Source: Salegentibacter mishustinae
GTDB taxonomy: Bacteria > Bacteroidota > Bacteroidia > Flavobacteriales > Flavobacteriaceae
Assembly: GCF_002900095.1 (NCBI RefSeq)
Contig: NZ_LLKN01000002.1
Coordinates: forward strand, 372,001-436,000
Direction: 5' to 3'
Length of the DNA: 64,000 bases
Made by a program: the position numbers and the translations under genes. Under the pieces are notes generated by a model that was not told the origin of the DNA, did not search any database, and worked only from the letters and a program-made list of their open reading frames with translations. This document shows positions 54,597 to 63,445 of the stretch, one piece after another; the stretch's first letter is position 1, and each line of letters begins with the position of its first letter.

Positions 54597-55346
54597 ATGA
54601 AAACTGCATTAATTACAGGAGCAACCAGTGGAATAGGAAAAGCTACGGCGAGTGCGTTCGCACGAGAAGGGATTAATCTTATTCTCTGCGGAAGAAGAGA
54701 AGAGCGATTAGCTGAATTAAAAAAAGAATTATCAAAAAGAGTCGCGGTGCATACGCTTAGTTTTGATGTTCGTGATAAGGAAGTGGTTTTTCAAAAGATC
54801 AATAGCCTTCCTGAAAAATTTCAAAAAATAGATATTCTTATCAATAATGCCGGAAATGCGCACGGTTTAAATCCAATCCAGGATGGGAATATAGACGACT
54901 GGGATGCGATGCTGGATATTAACGTAAAAGGCCTGCTATATGTTAGCAAAGCGATTTTTCCGAAAATGATAAGCCAGGGAACCGGGCATATTATTAATAT
55001 TGGTTCTACCGCCGGGAAAGAAGTTTATCCCAACGGCAATGTTTATTGTGCCAGCAAATATGCCGTAGATGCCTTAAACCAGGCCATGCGAATAGATTTC
55101 AACAAGCAAGGAATTCGAGTTGGTGCCGTGAACCCCGGCCTTACGCAAACCGAATTCAGCGAAGTAAGATTTAAAGGAGACACAGAAAAAGCTAAAAGTG
55201 TTTACGAAGGTTTTCAAGCTTTACGCCCGGAAGATATCGCAGATATTATCAGGTTTGTAGTCACCAGGCCATATCACGTAAATATCGCAGATTTAGTGGT
55301 GATGCCAACAGCGCAGGCGAATAGCACTACGGTGAATAAAGAATGA
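54597..55346 (+). CDS. Short-chain dehydrogenase/reductase (YdfG-like)
   Basis: The 249-aa protein has the cofactor motif TGATSGIGKA (7-16), ILINNAGNAHG (NNAG), the catalytic INIGSTAG Ser and the YCASKYAVDAL Tyr-x3-Lys pair, and AVNPGLTQTEF. The closest named type is the YdfG serine/3-hydroxy acid dehydrogenase. It is NADP- or NAD-dependent, substrate uncertain. It is followed by an AlbA_2 gene with a 1-bp gap and then a phosphoesterase gene, so the three form an operon. Confidence 0.93.
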   Translation: MKTALITGATSGIGKATASAFAREGINLILCGRREERLAELKKELSKRVAVHTLSFDVRDKEVVFQKINSLPEKFQKIDILINNAGNAHGLNPIQDGNIDDWDAMLDINVKGLLYVSKAIFPKMISQGTGHIINIGSTAGKEVYPNGNVYCASKYAVDALNQAMRIDFNKQGIRVGAVNPGLTQTEFSEVRFKGDTEKAKSVYEGFQALRPEDIADIIRFVVTRPYHVNIADLVVMPTAQANSTTVNKE

Positions 55347-55347
55347 T

Positions 55348-56484
55348 ATGATTAACAAACGGCTTTTAATTAAAAACCTGCTCGCTCATAACGATGAGAA
55401 CAGCTTTTACGACAAAAAGCTAAAGCTCAATATTGGCGAAAGAGAAGGGAAAGCCAAGTTTTTAAAGCACGTTTGTGCACTTTCTAATTCCAATCCCGAA
55501 AACAATTCCTATATCGTAATTGGGGTCCAGGATGAAGATAACAGCATTGTGGGCACCGATTTTTTTGATGACAGTAAAATTCAAAACCTCGTGAATGCTT
55601 ATTTGAGCAATCCGCCATTAATTTCTTATGAAAATATCCCTTTTCCACATTTACCGGGAAACCTGGTGGTGGGTTTAGTGAGTATCAGACCTAATCACGG
55701 GAAAATTTGCTCGCTTAAAAAGAACATTTGGAAGTATTACGGAGGTTCGGTTTTTCTTAGGGATGGCAGCATTAGCATGCCTAAGGTTTTTGGTGTGGAG
55801 ATCACCGATGTGAATTCAGAAATAGTGAATTCTATAGAAAAACACTCGCATAACAATATTGAATTGACGCTGGATGGTGTATTCGATTTTCTTCAGAAAA
55901 GAAAAGATTACAACGCCACTTATAAGGTTTTTAAAGAATATTTTGTGGTTTGCTGGGCCGGGAAAAAGATTCAGGCAAAACACGAAACTTTTTATTCCCG
56001 GGTAGATATAGAGCTCATCAACGAACAGGTGAAATTGTTCTATTCAGATTTAGACCAGGTGAGCATTAGCCTGACCGATGAAGAGTTCAAAATTCTGGAA
56101 TACGTTCAATTGGGATTACATGATAAATACCAGTTTTACCCTTTGGAGGAGGTCACCATCAGTTTTAAAGATAGCGTGAGTTACGATATTGAAAGTAAGT
56201 TGTTATTTGAGCCACCGGAATTCGACAAAAAAACGCTGTATCATATTTACAACACAAACAGTAAACTGGTAGAAAGGTTAAAAAAGAGGCTTCCGTTAAA
56301 TAAACAACAAAAAAAAGACCTAAAAAATTTGCCTTCAACTTATTTACTTTGCTATTTAAATAACTTTGAACAGGCAATAGACAAACTGGAAGAAGCAAAA
56401 CCGTATTTAAAAGACTACAGCCAGGAAGTTTATAATTATTATAAAGAAAGTATGCGAATTTTAAGAAAAGTAAAATACAATTAA
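55348..56484 (+). CDS. AlbA_2 (Schlafen-like) domain protein
   Basis: The 378-aa protein begins with an AlbA_2 domain (about 8-140: NIGEREGKAKFLKHVCALSN, then NNSYIVIGVQDEDNSIVGTD and IRPNHGKIC). The remainder, from about 150, has no recognised domain. It contains a conserved-looking VCWAGKKIQAKHETFYSRVD and a long helical basic tail. AlbA_2 proteins are annotated as ATP-binding or DNA-binding, and some relatives regulate transcription. It sits between an SDR and a phosphoesterase in a tight operon. Confidence 0.85.
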   Translation: MINKRLLIKNLLAHNDENSFYDKKLKLNIGEREGKAKFLKHVCALSNSNPENNSYIVIGVQDEDNSIVGTDFFDDSKIQNLVNAYLSNPPLISYENIPFPHLPGNLVVGLVSIRPNHGKICSLKKNIWKYYGGSVFLRDGSISMPKVFGVEITDVNSEIVNSIEKHSHNNIELTLDGVFDFLQKRKDYNATYKVFKEYFVVCWAGKKIQAKHETFYSRVDIELINEQVKLFYSDLDQVSISLTDEEFKILEYVQLGLHDKYQFYPLEEVTISFKDSVSYDIESKLLFEPPEFDKKTLYHIYNTNSKLVERLKKRLPLNKQQKKDLKNLPSTYLLCYLNNFEQAIDKLEEAKPYLKDYSQEVYNYYKESMRILRKVKYN

Positions 56485-56485
56485 T

Positions 56486-57214
56486 ATGAGCCGAAGCATT
56501 GCTATTGGAGACATTCACGGCGGATTAAAAGCTTTAATACAGCTCCTTGAAAAAATAGAGGTAACTCCAGAAGATGAACTTATTTTCCTGGGAGATTATG
56601 TAGATGGTTGGAGCGACTCAGCCAATGTGGTTACATACCTAATAGATCTAGCAAAACAAAATACTTGTATTTTTCTAAGAGGAAATCACGACGATCTCAC
56701 CCATCGTTGGCTGGCAACCGGGGAGCTTAATGAAAAATGGTTGGAACATGGCGGGCAATCCAGTATTGACGCCTATAGAAATTTTTCTTCGGAAGAAATA
56801 GAAGCGCATATCGAGTTTTATAACCAGATGCTAAATTACTACGTAGATAAAAAGAACAGGCTTTTTGTACACGCCGGGTTTACAAGTCAACACGGCCCGG
56901 AACAGGAGTATCATGAAACCGGCTTTTATTGGGATAGAACTTTATGGGAAATGGCGCTTTCATTAGATAAGAATATTGAACCAGGCGACACAAACTACCC
57001 GAAACGCCTTCAAATTTTTGATGAAATTTTTATTGGGCATACGCCGGTAACCCGAATTAATGAAGAAGCTCCCGTAAAACGTGCAAACATTTGGAATGTA
57101 GACACCGGCGCTGCTTTTAAGGGAAAATTATCGGCTTTAGAGGTAAACACAAAGGAAATTTGGCAAAGTGATCCTGTATTTAAATTGTATCCAGAAGAAG
57201 AAGGTAGAAATTAA
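56486..57214 (+). CDS. Metallophosphoesterase (serine/threonine phosphatase-like)
   Basis: The 242-aa protein has the calcineurin-like metal-binding blocks GDIHGG (8-13), FLGDYVDGWSDS, LRGNHDD and the later HAGFTSQHG and IGHTPVTR, matching bacterial PPP-type phosphatases including ApaH/PrpA relatives. All expected metal ligands are present, unlike in the surface protein at 3.6 kb. It follows the AlbA_2 gene with 1 bp between. Substrate unknown. Confidence 0.92.
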   Translation: MSRSIAIGDIHGGLKALIQLLEKIEVTPEDELIFLGDYVDGWSDSANVVTYLIDLAKQNTCIFLRGNHDDLTHRWLATGELNEKWLEHGGQSSIDAYRNFSSEEIEAHIEFYNQMLNYYVDKKNRLFVHAGFTSQHGPEQEYHETGFYWDRTLWEMALSLDKNIEPGDTNYPKRLQIFDEIFIGHTPVTRINEEAPVKRANIWNVDTGAAFKGKLSALEVNTKEIWQSDPVFKLYPEEEGRN

Positions 57215-57382
57215 GACGATTTTACCACAAAACGCATTTTCTCTTTATATCTTTGTAATTCAGGGATTTTGCCTTTTATTTAGGCACTAAATTCCCAAAT
57301 AGAATATTTTTAGCACAATTCTTTCTTAAGAGTTGATTAATATCGGCAGATTTTTTAGATTTCTGCTCCAAAAAAAACTAGA

Positions 57383-58387
57383 ATGGCCCTCGACAATATT
57401 AGATTAGAAGTGATGAATACCGTTGAAAAACAGGTAGACGGTTTCATTAAAGAATACCTTATTCCCGTAGAAGATATTTGGCAACCCACCGACCTTCTTC
57501 CTAATTTACAGGGAGAAAATTATATGGATGAAATCAACCAAATTAGGGAAGAAGCCAAAGAGCTTGAATACGATTTTTGGGTAGTTTTAGTTGCAGATAT
57601 GGTTACTGAGGAAGCTCTGCCAACTTACGAATCCTGGTTAATGGATATGGAAGGTGTGGAGCAACACGGTAAAAGTCGCGGCGAGGAAAACGCCTGGTCT
57701 AAATGGGTTCGCCACTGGACGGGAGAAGAAAACCGCCATGGAGATACCCTTAACAAATATCTTTATTTATCTGGTAGAGTAAATATGCGCGAGATTGAAA
57801 AAACAACGCAATATTTAATCAACGATGGTTTTGATATTGGTACCGGTCGTGATCCTTACAAAAACTTTGTATATACCAGTTTTCAGGAATTAGCGACTAA
57901 TATTTCACACAAACGTGTAGGGCAATTAGCTAAGAAAAAAGGAAACAAAATGCTTGGGAAGATGTGTAACATCATTGCCGGCGACGAGATGAGGCATTAT
58001 ATGGCTTATCGTGAATTCGTGAAAACTATTTTTGAACACGATCCCAGCGAAATGATGCTGGCTTTTCACGATATGATGAAGAAAAAAATTGTAATGCCTG
58101 CTCAGTTCTTACGTGAAAGCGGACAGGGAATTGCTGAAGCTTTTGAAAATTTCTCAAATGCAGCACAGCGACTTGGCGTTTACACCACCTACGATTATAT
58201 AGAAATCCTGGAGAAACTTAATGGCTACTGGGAAATAGACAAAATGCGCTCTTTAACAGATGAGGCCGAAAAAGCAAGGGATTATTTAATGAAATTACCA
58301 GACAGAATGCGAAGAATAGCAGGAAGAATGGCTATCCCGGAAGATCAACACACCTTTAAATGGGTTGAGGCTAACGGAAGACTATAA
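57383..58387 (+). CDS. Acyl-ACP desaturase (ferritin-like di-iron)
   Basis: The 334-aa protein has the acyl-ACP desaturase pattern. The first di-iron site is WTGEENRHGD (Glu115/116 and His119) and the second is AGDEMRHYMAY. Asp and Glu ligands of the partner helices lie near VVLVADMVTEEALP. It introduces a double bond into fatty acyl-ACP (delta-9 type in plants and actinobacteria). Acyl-ACP desaturases are known from several Bacteroidota. Followed by its own terminator. Confidence 0.92.
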   Translation: MALDNIRLEVMNTVEKQVDGFIKEYLIPVEDIWQPTDLLPNLQGENYMDEINQIREEAKELEYDFWVVLVADMVTEEALPTYESWLMDMEGVEQHGKSRGEENAWSKWVRHWTGEENRHGDTLNKYLYLSGRVNMREIEKTTQYLINDGFDIGTGRDPYKNFVYTSFQELATNISHKRVGQLAKKKGNKMLGKMCNIIAGDEMRHYMAYREFVKTIFEHDPSEMMLAFHDMMKKKIVMPAQFLRESGQGIAEAFENFSNAAQRLGVYTTYDYIEILEKLNGYWEIDKMRSLTDEAEKARDYLMKLPDRMRRIAGRMAIPEDQHTFKWVEANGRL

Positions 58388-58410
58388 TTACCTATAATAT
58401 TATAAAACAA

Positions 58411-58436
58411 AACCCGCTTTAATTGAAGCGGGTTTT
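58411..58436 (+). terminator. Terminator of the acyl-ACP desaturase gene
   Basis: AACCCGCTT and AAGCGGGTT form a 9-bp stem with a short loop, followed by T6, 24 bp after the stop codon. Confidence 0.85.
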
Positions 58437-58465
58437 TTATTGAGCTATAATTAGTGATCAAGAGC

Positions 58466-58858
58466 TTAAGCGGTATTTCTCTTCCAGACCTTATAAGAGA
58501 TCAGGTCCTTTTCAATTAGGTTAAGACAAAAAGCAATTACAGCCGCATCGTCTAAATAACCAACTATCGGAATAAAATCTGGGATTAGATCTAATGGCGA
58601 AAGCACATATAATAATGCTCCTCCAATAGCCGCAACTACATTAAAAGGAACTTCCCTATAATTACCATTTGCATAATCTCTAAGCAAATTAAAAAGTAGT
58701 TGTGCATCGTCTACATAACGTTGCAGCTTTCCTTTATTTTCAAACTTCGATTTTATCTCTTCTTCATCTTCCAGCACATTATGCACGTCTTCCTCTTCAA
58801 AATCTTCCTGGCGCTTTTTATGCTCTTTCTTAATAGTTTCGTTATCGATTTTACTCAT
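58466..58858 (-). CDS. DUF1232 (YkvA-like) membrane protein
   Basis: The 130-aa protein has an acidic, Glu-rich N-terminal half (about 1-45) and then the DUF1232 core, VVAAIGGALLYVLSPLDLIP, followed by DFIPIVGYLDDAAVIAFCL, with two hydrophobic segments. The PLDLIPDFIPxxGYLDD pattern is typical of the family, whose function is unknown. Single gene. Confidence 0.88.
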   Translation of the reverse strand: MSKIDNETIKKEHKKRQEDFEEEDVHNVLEDEEEIKSKFENKGKLQRYVDDAQLLFNLLRDYANGNYREVPFNVVAAIGGALLYVLSPLDLIPDFIPIVGYLDDAAVIAFCLNLIEKDLISYKVWKRNTA

Positions 58859-58938
58859 TGTCTATTTTTTTGATGACCACAAAATATAAAATTATTATTG
58901 AAGGTCTAATTAGGGAAATGCTAAAATCTGAGAAAAAA

Positions 58939-58972
58939 TAAACCTCACAGCTTTTTAATGCTGTGAGGTTTA
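58939..58972 (-). terminator. Terminator of the aldehyde dehydrogenase gene
   Basis: AAACCTCACAGC and GCTGTGAGGTTT form a long stem, followed on the minus strand by ATTTTTT. It lies about 55 bp after the stop of the gene at 59024. Confidence 0.75.
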
Positions 58973-59023
58973 AGATTTTAGAATTATATATATGTTTAAT
59001 CAAGCTTTAATAGCCTTTAAACA

Positions 59024-60577
59024 CTACAAATCAAATTTGATTCCCTGCGCCAACGGCAGTTCAGTAGTATAATTAATAGTGTTTGTTTGTCTGCGCATAT
59101 AGATCTTCCAGGCATCAGACCCAGATTCTCTTCCGCCTCCGGTTTCTTTTTCACCGCCAAAAGCACCGCCAATTTCAGCACCAGAGGTTCCAATATTCAC
59201 GTTTGCAATCCCACAATCTGAACCTTCTACCGAAAGAAAACGTTCGGCTTCCCTTAAGTTGTTGGTCATTATCGCTGAAGAAAGTCCCTGCACGACGCCG
59301 TTCTGTAATTCCAGGGCGTTAGAAACATCTCCTGAATATTTCATAATATAAAGCACCGGTGCAAAAGTTTCGTGCTGTACGATCTTAAATTCATTTTTTG
59401 CTTCGGCAATAGCTGGTTTTACGTAGCATCCGCTTTCATAACCTTCGCCTTCCAAAACTCCACCTTCAACTAAGATCTTACCGCCTTCTTCTACTACTTT
59501 ATCTAAAGCGTTTTGATAATTTTTTACCGCATCTTTATCGATAAGTGGCCCCACGTGATTATTTTCATCTAATGGGTTTCCAATACGCAGTTGCTTATAA
59601 GCTTTTACAATAGCATCTTTTACTTTATCGTAAATAGATTCGTGAATAATCAATCTTCGAGTAGAAGTACAACGCTGTCCGCAAGTTCCCACAGCTCCAA
59701 ACACAGCACCGATTACCGTATTTTTAATATCGGCATCTGGCGTTACGATTATGGCGTTATTTCCACCTAATTCAAGAAGCGATTTTCCTAATCTTGCGGC
59801 AACTGCCTGGGCAACTATTTTTCCCATTCTAATAGAACCGGTAGCCGAAATTAACGGCACTCTTTTATCGTTGGTCATCATTTCACCCACTTTATAATCA
59901 CCGGTGATCAATGAAGAAATTCCTGCCGGAACATTGTTTTCAGCAAAAACTCGAGCGGCAATATTTTGACATGCAACAGAAGTTAACGGAGTCTTCTCTG
60001 ATCCTTTCCAAACGCAAGCATCTCCACAAACCCACGCCAAAGCCGTATTCCACGACCAAACAGCAACCGGAAAGTTAAATGCCGAGATAATTCCAACTAC
60101 TCCAAGCGGGTGGTATTGCTCGTACATTCTATGACCCGGGCGTTCAGAATGCATGGTTAAACCATGTAACTGGCGGGAAAGTCCCACTGCGAAATCACAG
60201 ATATCTATCATTTCCTGAACTTCGCCCAAACCTTCCTGGTAAGATTTTCCCATTTCGTAAGAAACTAATTTCCCCAAAGGTTCTTTTAATCTTCTCAATT
60301 CATCATTAAACTGGCGAACCACTTCACCGCGCTGAGGTGCCGGCCAGGTGCGCCATTCTTTAAAACCTGCATTGGCAGTAGTAATTACTTTTTCGTAATC
60401 TTCTTTAGTAGTGGCTTTTACTTTTCCAATTAAAGCACCGTCTACAGGAGAATACGATTCAATTACTTCACCATTACTAAAAAAATCTTTTCCAGTAGAA
60501 GTTCCATTATTGGTTTCCTGTAAGCCAAGATCGTTTAAAGCTTGTTTAATTCCGAATTTCTCTGCTATTTCACTCAT
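59024..60577 (-). CDS. Aldehyde dehydrogenase, ALDH7 / 2-aminoadipate-semialdehyde type
   Basis: The 517-aa protein has the ALDH catalytic residues Glu269 (LELGGNN) and Cys303 (GQRCTS), with SAFNFPVAVWSWNTALAWVC and MRRQTNTINYTTELPLAQGIK, hallmarks of the ALDH7 (antiquitin) group. ALDH7 enzymes oxidise alpha-aminoadipic semialdehyde in lysine breakdown. It is downstream of and on the same strand as the 3-hydroxyanthranilate dioxygenase (61 bp gap), so the two may share a transcript. Whether it acts in lysine or tryptophan breakdown is not shown by sequence alone. Confidence 0.93.
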   Translation of the reverse strand: MSEIAEKFGIKQALNDLGLQETNNGTSTGKDFFSNGEVIESYSPVDGALIGKVKATTKEDYEKVITTANAGFKEWRTWPAPQRGEVVRQFNDELRRLKEPLGKLVSYEMGKSYQEGLGEVQEMIDICDFAVGLSRQLHGLTMHSERPGHRMYEQYHPLGVVGIISAFNFPVAVWSWNTALAWVCGDACVWKGSEKTPLTSVACQNIAARVFAENNVPAGISSLITGDYKVGEMMTNDKRVPLISATGSIRMGKIVAQAVAARLGKSLLELGGNNAIIVTPDADIKNTVIGAVFGAVGTCGQRCTSTRRLIIHESIYDKVKDAIVKAYKQLRIGNPLDENNHVGPLIDKDAVKNYQNALDKVVEEGGKILVEGGVLEGEGYESGCYVKPAIAEAKNEFKIVQHETFAPVLYIMKYSGDVSNALELQNGVVQGLSSAIMTNNLREAERFLSVEGSDCGIANVNIGTSGAEIGGAFGGEKETGGGRESGSDAWKIYMRRQTNTINYTTELPLAQGIKFDL

Positions 60578-60638
60578 TAATTTGTAAATTTTATCTGTTC
60601 TTTTGTGTGTTTCCTGCTAAAATACTAAATTTTTAACG

Positions 60639-61181
60639 CTAATCTGTCCCAGCAACATAACGTTCGTCTACCGGCATCACTTCCCCGCAATTATCGCAGG
60701 TTCGTAAGTCTTTGCTTCCGTAGAAATGCTTAAAATGTTTTAGAAAGTCTTTCTCAATATCGGTTAACGGAAAATAGACTTCATACAATTTATGGTTACA
60801 ATTATCACAGAACCATAAAAGCCCATCTTTGGCATCAATCTGCACGCGTTTTCGTTCTACAACGAGACCAATAGAACCTTCTTTTCTCACCGGTGAATGT
60901 GGTACTTTTCCTGGATGCAAGTACATATCTCCAGGGCCCAATTGCATCGTCTTTTTTTCGCCATCTTCCTGGATATGCACTTCTATTTCACCTTCTAACT
61001 GGTAGAAAAGCTCTTCTGTCTCGTTATAATGATAATCTTTACGGGCATTGGGCCCGGCCACCACCATCACTATATAATCTTCAGATTCTTTATAAAGATT
61101 TCGGTTACCAACCGGCGGCTTAAGCGATTCGCGGTTTTGCTCAATCCATTTATTAAGGTTAAAAGGTTTATTTACTGCCAT
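60639..61181 (-). CDS. nbaC: 3-hydroxyanthranilate 3,4-dioxygenase
   Basis: The enzyme opens the ring of 3-hydroxyanthranilate in the kynurenine route to quinolinate and NAD. The 180-aa cupin has iron ligands His51, Glu57 and His95, and the second rubredoxin-like iron site C125-x2-C128 and C162-x2-C165, the same positions as in the Cupriavidus/Ralstonia enzyme. It gives NAD precursors, linking to nadD in this window. The promoter -7 box, TAATTTTG (61194-61187), lies five bases before the ATG. Confidence 0.97.
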   Translation of the reverse strand: MAVNKPFNLNKWIEQNRESLKPPVGNRNLYKESEDYIVMVVAGPNARKDYHYNETEELFYQLEGEIEVHIQEDGEKKTMQLGPGDMYLHPGKVPHSPVRKEGSIGLVVERKRVQIDAKDGLLWFCDNCNHKLYEVYFPLTDIEKDFLKHFKHFYGSKDLRTCDNCGEVMPVDERYVAGTD

Positions 61182-61186
61182 GATTT

Positions 61187-61194
61187 CAAAATTA
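61187..61194 (-). promoter_or_regulatory. -7 box TAATTTTG of nbaC, leaderless arrangement
   Basis: An exact TAnnTTTG ends five bases before the ATG. A TTG lies 15 bp further upstream (61212-61210), slightly closer than the usual spacing. Confidence 0.5.
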
Positions 61195-61250
61195 TATTGC
61201 TTAAAATTACAACTTAAAGCTCGAAAAAAAGGACGATTTTCTTATCTTTT

Positions 61251-61330
61251 TGGGCGCCTTAACGGGCTATTCGCTGCAATTCCTCGTCGCCTGCTGGCGC
61301 CTGTGGGATTTACGCTGCTATCCCTGGCGC
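61251..61330. repeat. GC-rich intergenic block, likely dispersed repeat
   Basis: About 80 bp beginning TGGGCGCCTTAACGGGC and ending GCTATCCCTGGCGC are far richer in G and C than the flanks and contain GGCGCC twice. From memory, blocks with ACGGGCTATTCGCT near one end and GCTACTATCCC near the other recur between genes in Flavobacteriaceae, but copy number cannot be checked here. Confidence 0.5.
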
Positions 61331-61382
61331 AAACTCAATAATTTGTACAAATGCTTATCTTCGACTGAAAATCACACCATTT

Positions 61383-62459
61383 ATGAAAAAAATATTCCTT
61401 TTATTCAGTTTATCAATCTTTTTAGCCTGTAATACTTCCGCTGAAAAAGAAACCCAAACAAATCAAATCGCTGAAACCGAAAAAGCTCAGGATTCCGTAG
61501 AAAACTTCGGCATTGTAATTCACGGCGGTGCGGGAACTATTTTAAAGGAAAACATGAGCGATTCCCTTGAACAAGCCTATAAAGCGAAATTGGAAGAGGC
61601 TATAAGAACAGGGCACGAAATTCTCGCCAATGGCGGAACTGCAATTGAAGCTGTACAGCGAACTATAAATATCATGGAGAATTCCCCACTTTTCAATGCC
61701 GGGAAAGGAGCTGTATTTACCAACGAAGGTAAAAATGAACTCGATGCTTCTATCATGGAGGGAAAAACTTTAAATGCCGGTGCAGTGTCTGGAGTAACTA
61801 CCATAAAAAACCCTATAAACCTAGCCTGGGAAGTGATGGAAAATTCAGAACACGTAATGCTTTCAGGAAAAGGAGCTGAACAATTTGCTAAAGAACGAAA
61901 CCTGGAAATTGTAAACCCTGAATATTTCTATACCGAAAACCGATTTAAAAGTTTAGAACGCTTAAAAGAAAGAAATTCAGAAAAAACAGAGCTTGACCAC
62001 GATGGGAAGACTGCTTTTGTAGATCCGTTTATTAAAGATTCTAAATTTGGTACGGTTGGTTGTGCTGCTTTAGATAAAAATGGAAATCTGGCCGCAGGAA
62101 CCTCAACCGGTGGAATGACCAATAAAAAATGGGGCCGCATAGGCGATGCTCCCATAATTGGCGCCGGAACTTATGCTAATAATAAAACGGCAGCGATATC
62201 TGCAACCGGCTGGGGAGAATTTTTTATTCGTGGAGTGGTAGCCTATGATATTTCAGCATTAATGGAATATAAAGAAATGAGTCTGGCGGAAGCTGCAAAA
62301 GAAGTGATCCAGAATAAAAACCCGGAACTTGGCGGTAGTGGCGGGATCATCGCAATAGATCACCAGGGAAATGTTTCTATGGAATTTAATACCGCTGGGA
62401 TGTACCGTGCAAAAATGAACCAAGACGGCGACCTGGAAATAGGAATCTATAGCGAATAA
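61383..62459 (+). CDS. Threonine-type isoaspartyl peptidase / L-asparaginase lipoprotein
   Basis: The 358-aa protein has a lipoprotein signal with Cys16 (LFLAC), then the Ntn-asparaginase fold: GIVIHGGAGT (43-52), NAGKGAVFTNEGKNELDASI, and the auto-cleavage site before Thr224 in KFGTVGCAALD, followed by AGTSTGGMTNKKWGRIGDA. It hydrolyses isoaspartyl dipeptides or asparagine. Membrane anchoring through the lipobox is unlike the cytoplasmic Escherichia coli IaaA, but secreted forms are known in related bacteria. A terminator follows. Confidence 0.93.
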   Translation: MKKIFLLFSLSIFLACNTSAEKETQTNQIAETEKAQDSVENFGIVIHGGAGTILKENMSDSLEQAYKAKLEEAIRTGHEILANGGTAIEAVQRTINIMENSPLFNAGKGAVFTNEGKNELDASIMEGKTLNAGAVSGVTTIKNPINLAWEVMENSEHVMLSGKGAEQFAKERNLEIVNPEYFYTENRFKSLERLKERNSEKTELDHDGKTAFVDPFIKDSKFGTVGCAALDKNGNLAAGTSTGGMTNKKWGRIGDAPIIGAGTYANNKTAAISATGWGEFFIRGVVAYDISALMEYKEMSLAEAAKEVIQNKNPELGGSGGIIAIDHQGNVSMEFNTAGMYRAKMNQDGDLEIGIYSE

Positions 62460-62481
62460 CCTTTGAAATAAGATCTTTACA

Positions 62482-62511
62482 AGCCCAACCTAAACGGTTG
62501 GGCTTTTTTTT
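62482..62511 (+). terminator. Terminator of the asparaginase gene
   Basis: AAGCCCAACC and GGTTGGGCTT form a 10-bp stem with a 4-nt loop, followed by a run of Ts. Confidence 0.9.
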
Positions 62512-62530
62512 AACTCAATTTTAGAATTCG

Positions 62531-62565
62531 TTAGTTCGGAGAATTCCGAACTAATTATAATTTTG
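62531..62565 (+). promoter_or_regulatory. pldA promoter with palindromic operator
   Basis: TTAGTTCGGA (62531-62540) and TCCGAACTAA (62545-62554) are exact inverse copies with a 4-nt centre. The -7 box TAATTTTG begins four bases later (62558-62565), so the operator fills the -33 to -7 spacer. A related site precedes the MarR-like gene at 63446. Confidence 0.7.
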
Positions 62566-62587
62566 CAAACTTCTAAATAATTTACAA

Positions 62588-63430
62588 ATGAGAAATAAGT
62601 ACGGTGTAATTCTAATATTGGTCTTTATATTCTGTTATGGAGAGGTTTTTTCACAACGTTTATCACGTGAAAAAATAAACGATACCATAGAAAATATGCC
62701 CACTTTTTCTATTCATAAGGATAATTATTTTATCACGGGAATTTCTACAAATAAAGATCTCAATTCTAAATCTGCAGATGCAAAATATCAAATTAGTTTT
62801 AAAGCATTAATTACGCGTAATACCCTACCGCTTGATACCTACTTGTTTCTCACTTATACCCAAAAAGCTTTTTGGAATATTTATGAGTTTTCAAGCCCCT
62901 TTCGCGAACTTAATTTTAATCCGGGGGTAGGCTTGGGAAAACCAGTATATAATAAAAATGATGATTTGGCCGGAATGGCCTATTTACAGTTGGAACACGA
63001 ATCTAACGGGCGGGATAGTATTTATTCCCGAAGCTGGAACTCTCTTTCTTTAAGTTATCACACCGCGATAAATAAAAACCTTTTAATTAGTGTAAAAGGC
63101 TGGTTGCCATTTAAATATAAAAAGGATAATCCCGAGCTTATTGATTATGTTGGCTACGGAAAAATAAGCCTTACTTACAATTTAATTCCAGAAAAATTAC
63201 TGGTAGATCTTATGCTTAGAAAGGGAATTAAAAACTGGAATGGAACGGTGCGCACCAGGTTTCTTTATAAACCTTTTAATTCTTCTAATTTCCAGGTAAT
63301 GCTGGAGTGGTATAAAGGAAATGCAGAAAGCCTTATTAATTTTGAAGAAAACCGAAGTATGATTCGCGCAGGCTTCGTTCTAAAATCAGACGAATTAAAC
63401 TTCCTGAAATCGCTTCCCGATGCAATTTAA
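62588..63430 (+). CDS. pldA: Outer-membrane phospholipase A
   Basis: The 280-aa protein has a signal peptide (1-22, ending EVFSQ) and the OMPLA catalytic dyad/triad. His137 and Ser139 lie in LEHESNGRDS, and Asn151 lies in RSWN, 12 residues after the Ser as in the Escherichia coli enzyme (His142/Ser144/Asn156). Other family features are LTYTQKAFWNIYEFSSPFRE and the terminal strands. It hydrolyses phospholipids in the outer leaflet. It is flanked by an operator-bearing promoter and a MarR-like gene, suggesting shared control. Confidence 0.95.
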   Translation: MRNKYGVILILVFIFCYGEVFSQRLSREKINDTIENMPTFSIHKDNYFITGISTNKDLNSKSADAKYQISFKALITRNTLPLDTYLFLTYTQKAFWNIYEFSSPFRELNFNPGVGLGKPVYNKNDDLAGMAYLQLEHESNGRDSIYSRSWNSLSLSYHTAINKNLLISVKGWLPFKYKKDNPELIDYVGYGKISLTYNLIPEKLLVDLMLRKGIKNWNGTVRTRFLYKPFNSSNFQVMLEWYKGNAESLINFEENRSMIRAGFVLKSDELNFLKSLPDAI

Positions 63431-63445
63431 CAAACCTTTTAGAAA

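Noticed and set aside
55348-57214. Anti-phage defence island
   Set aside because: The AlbA_2 protein alone is not enough. There are no nuclease, helicase, reverse-transcriptase or toxin genes, and no mobile-element borders.
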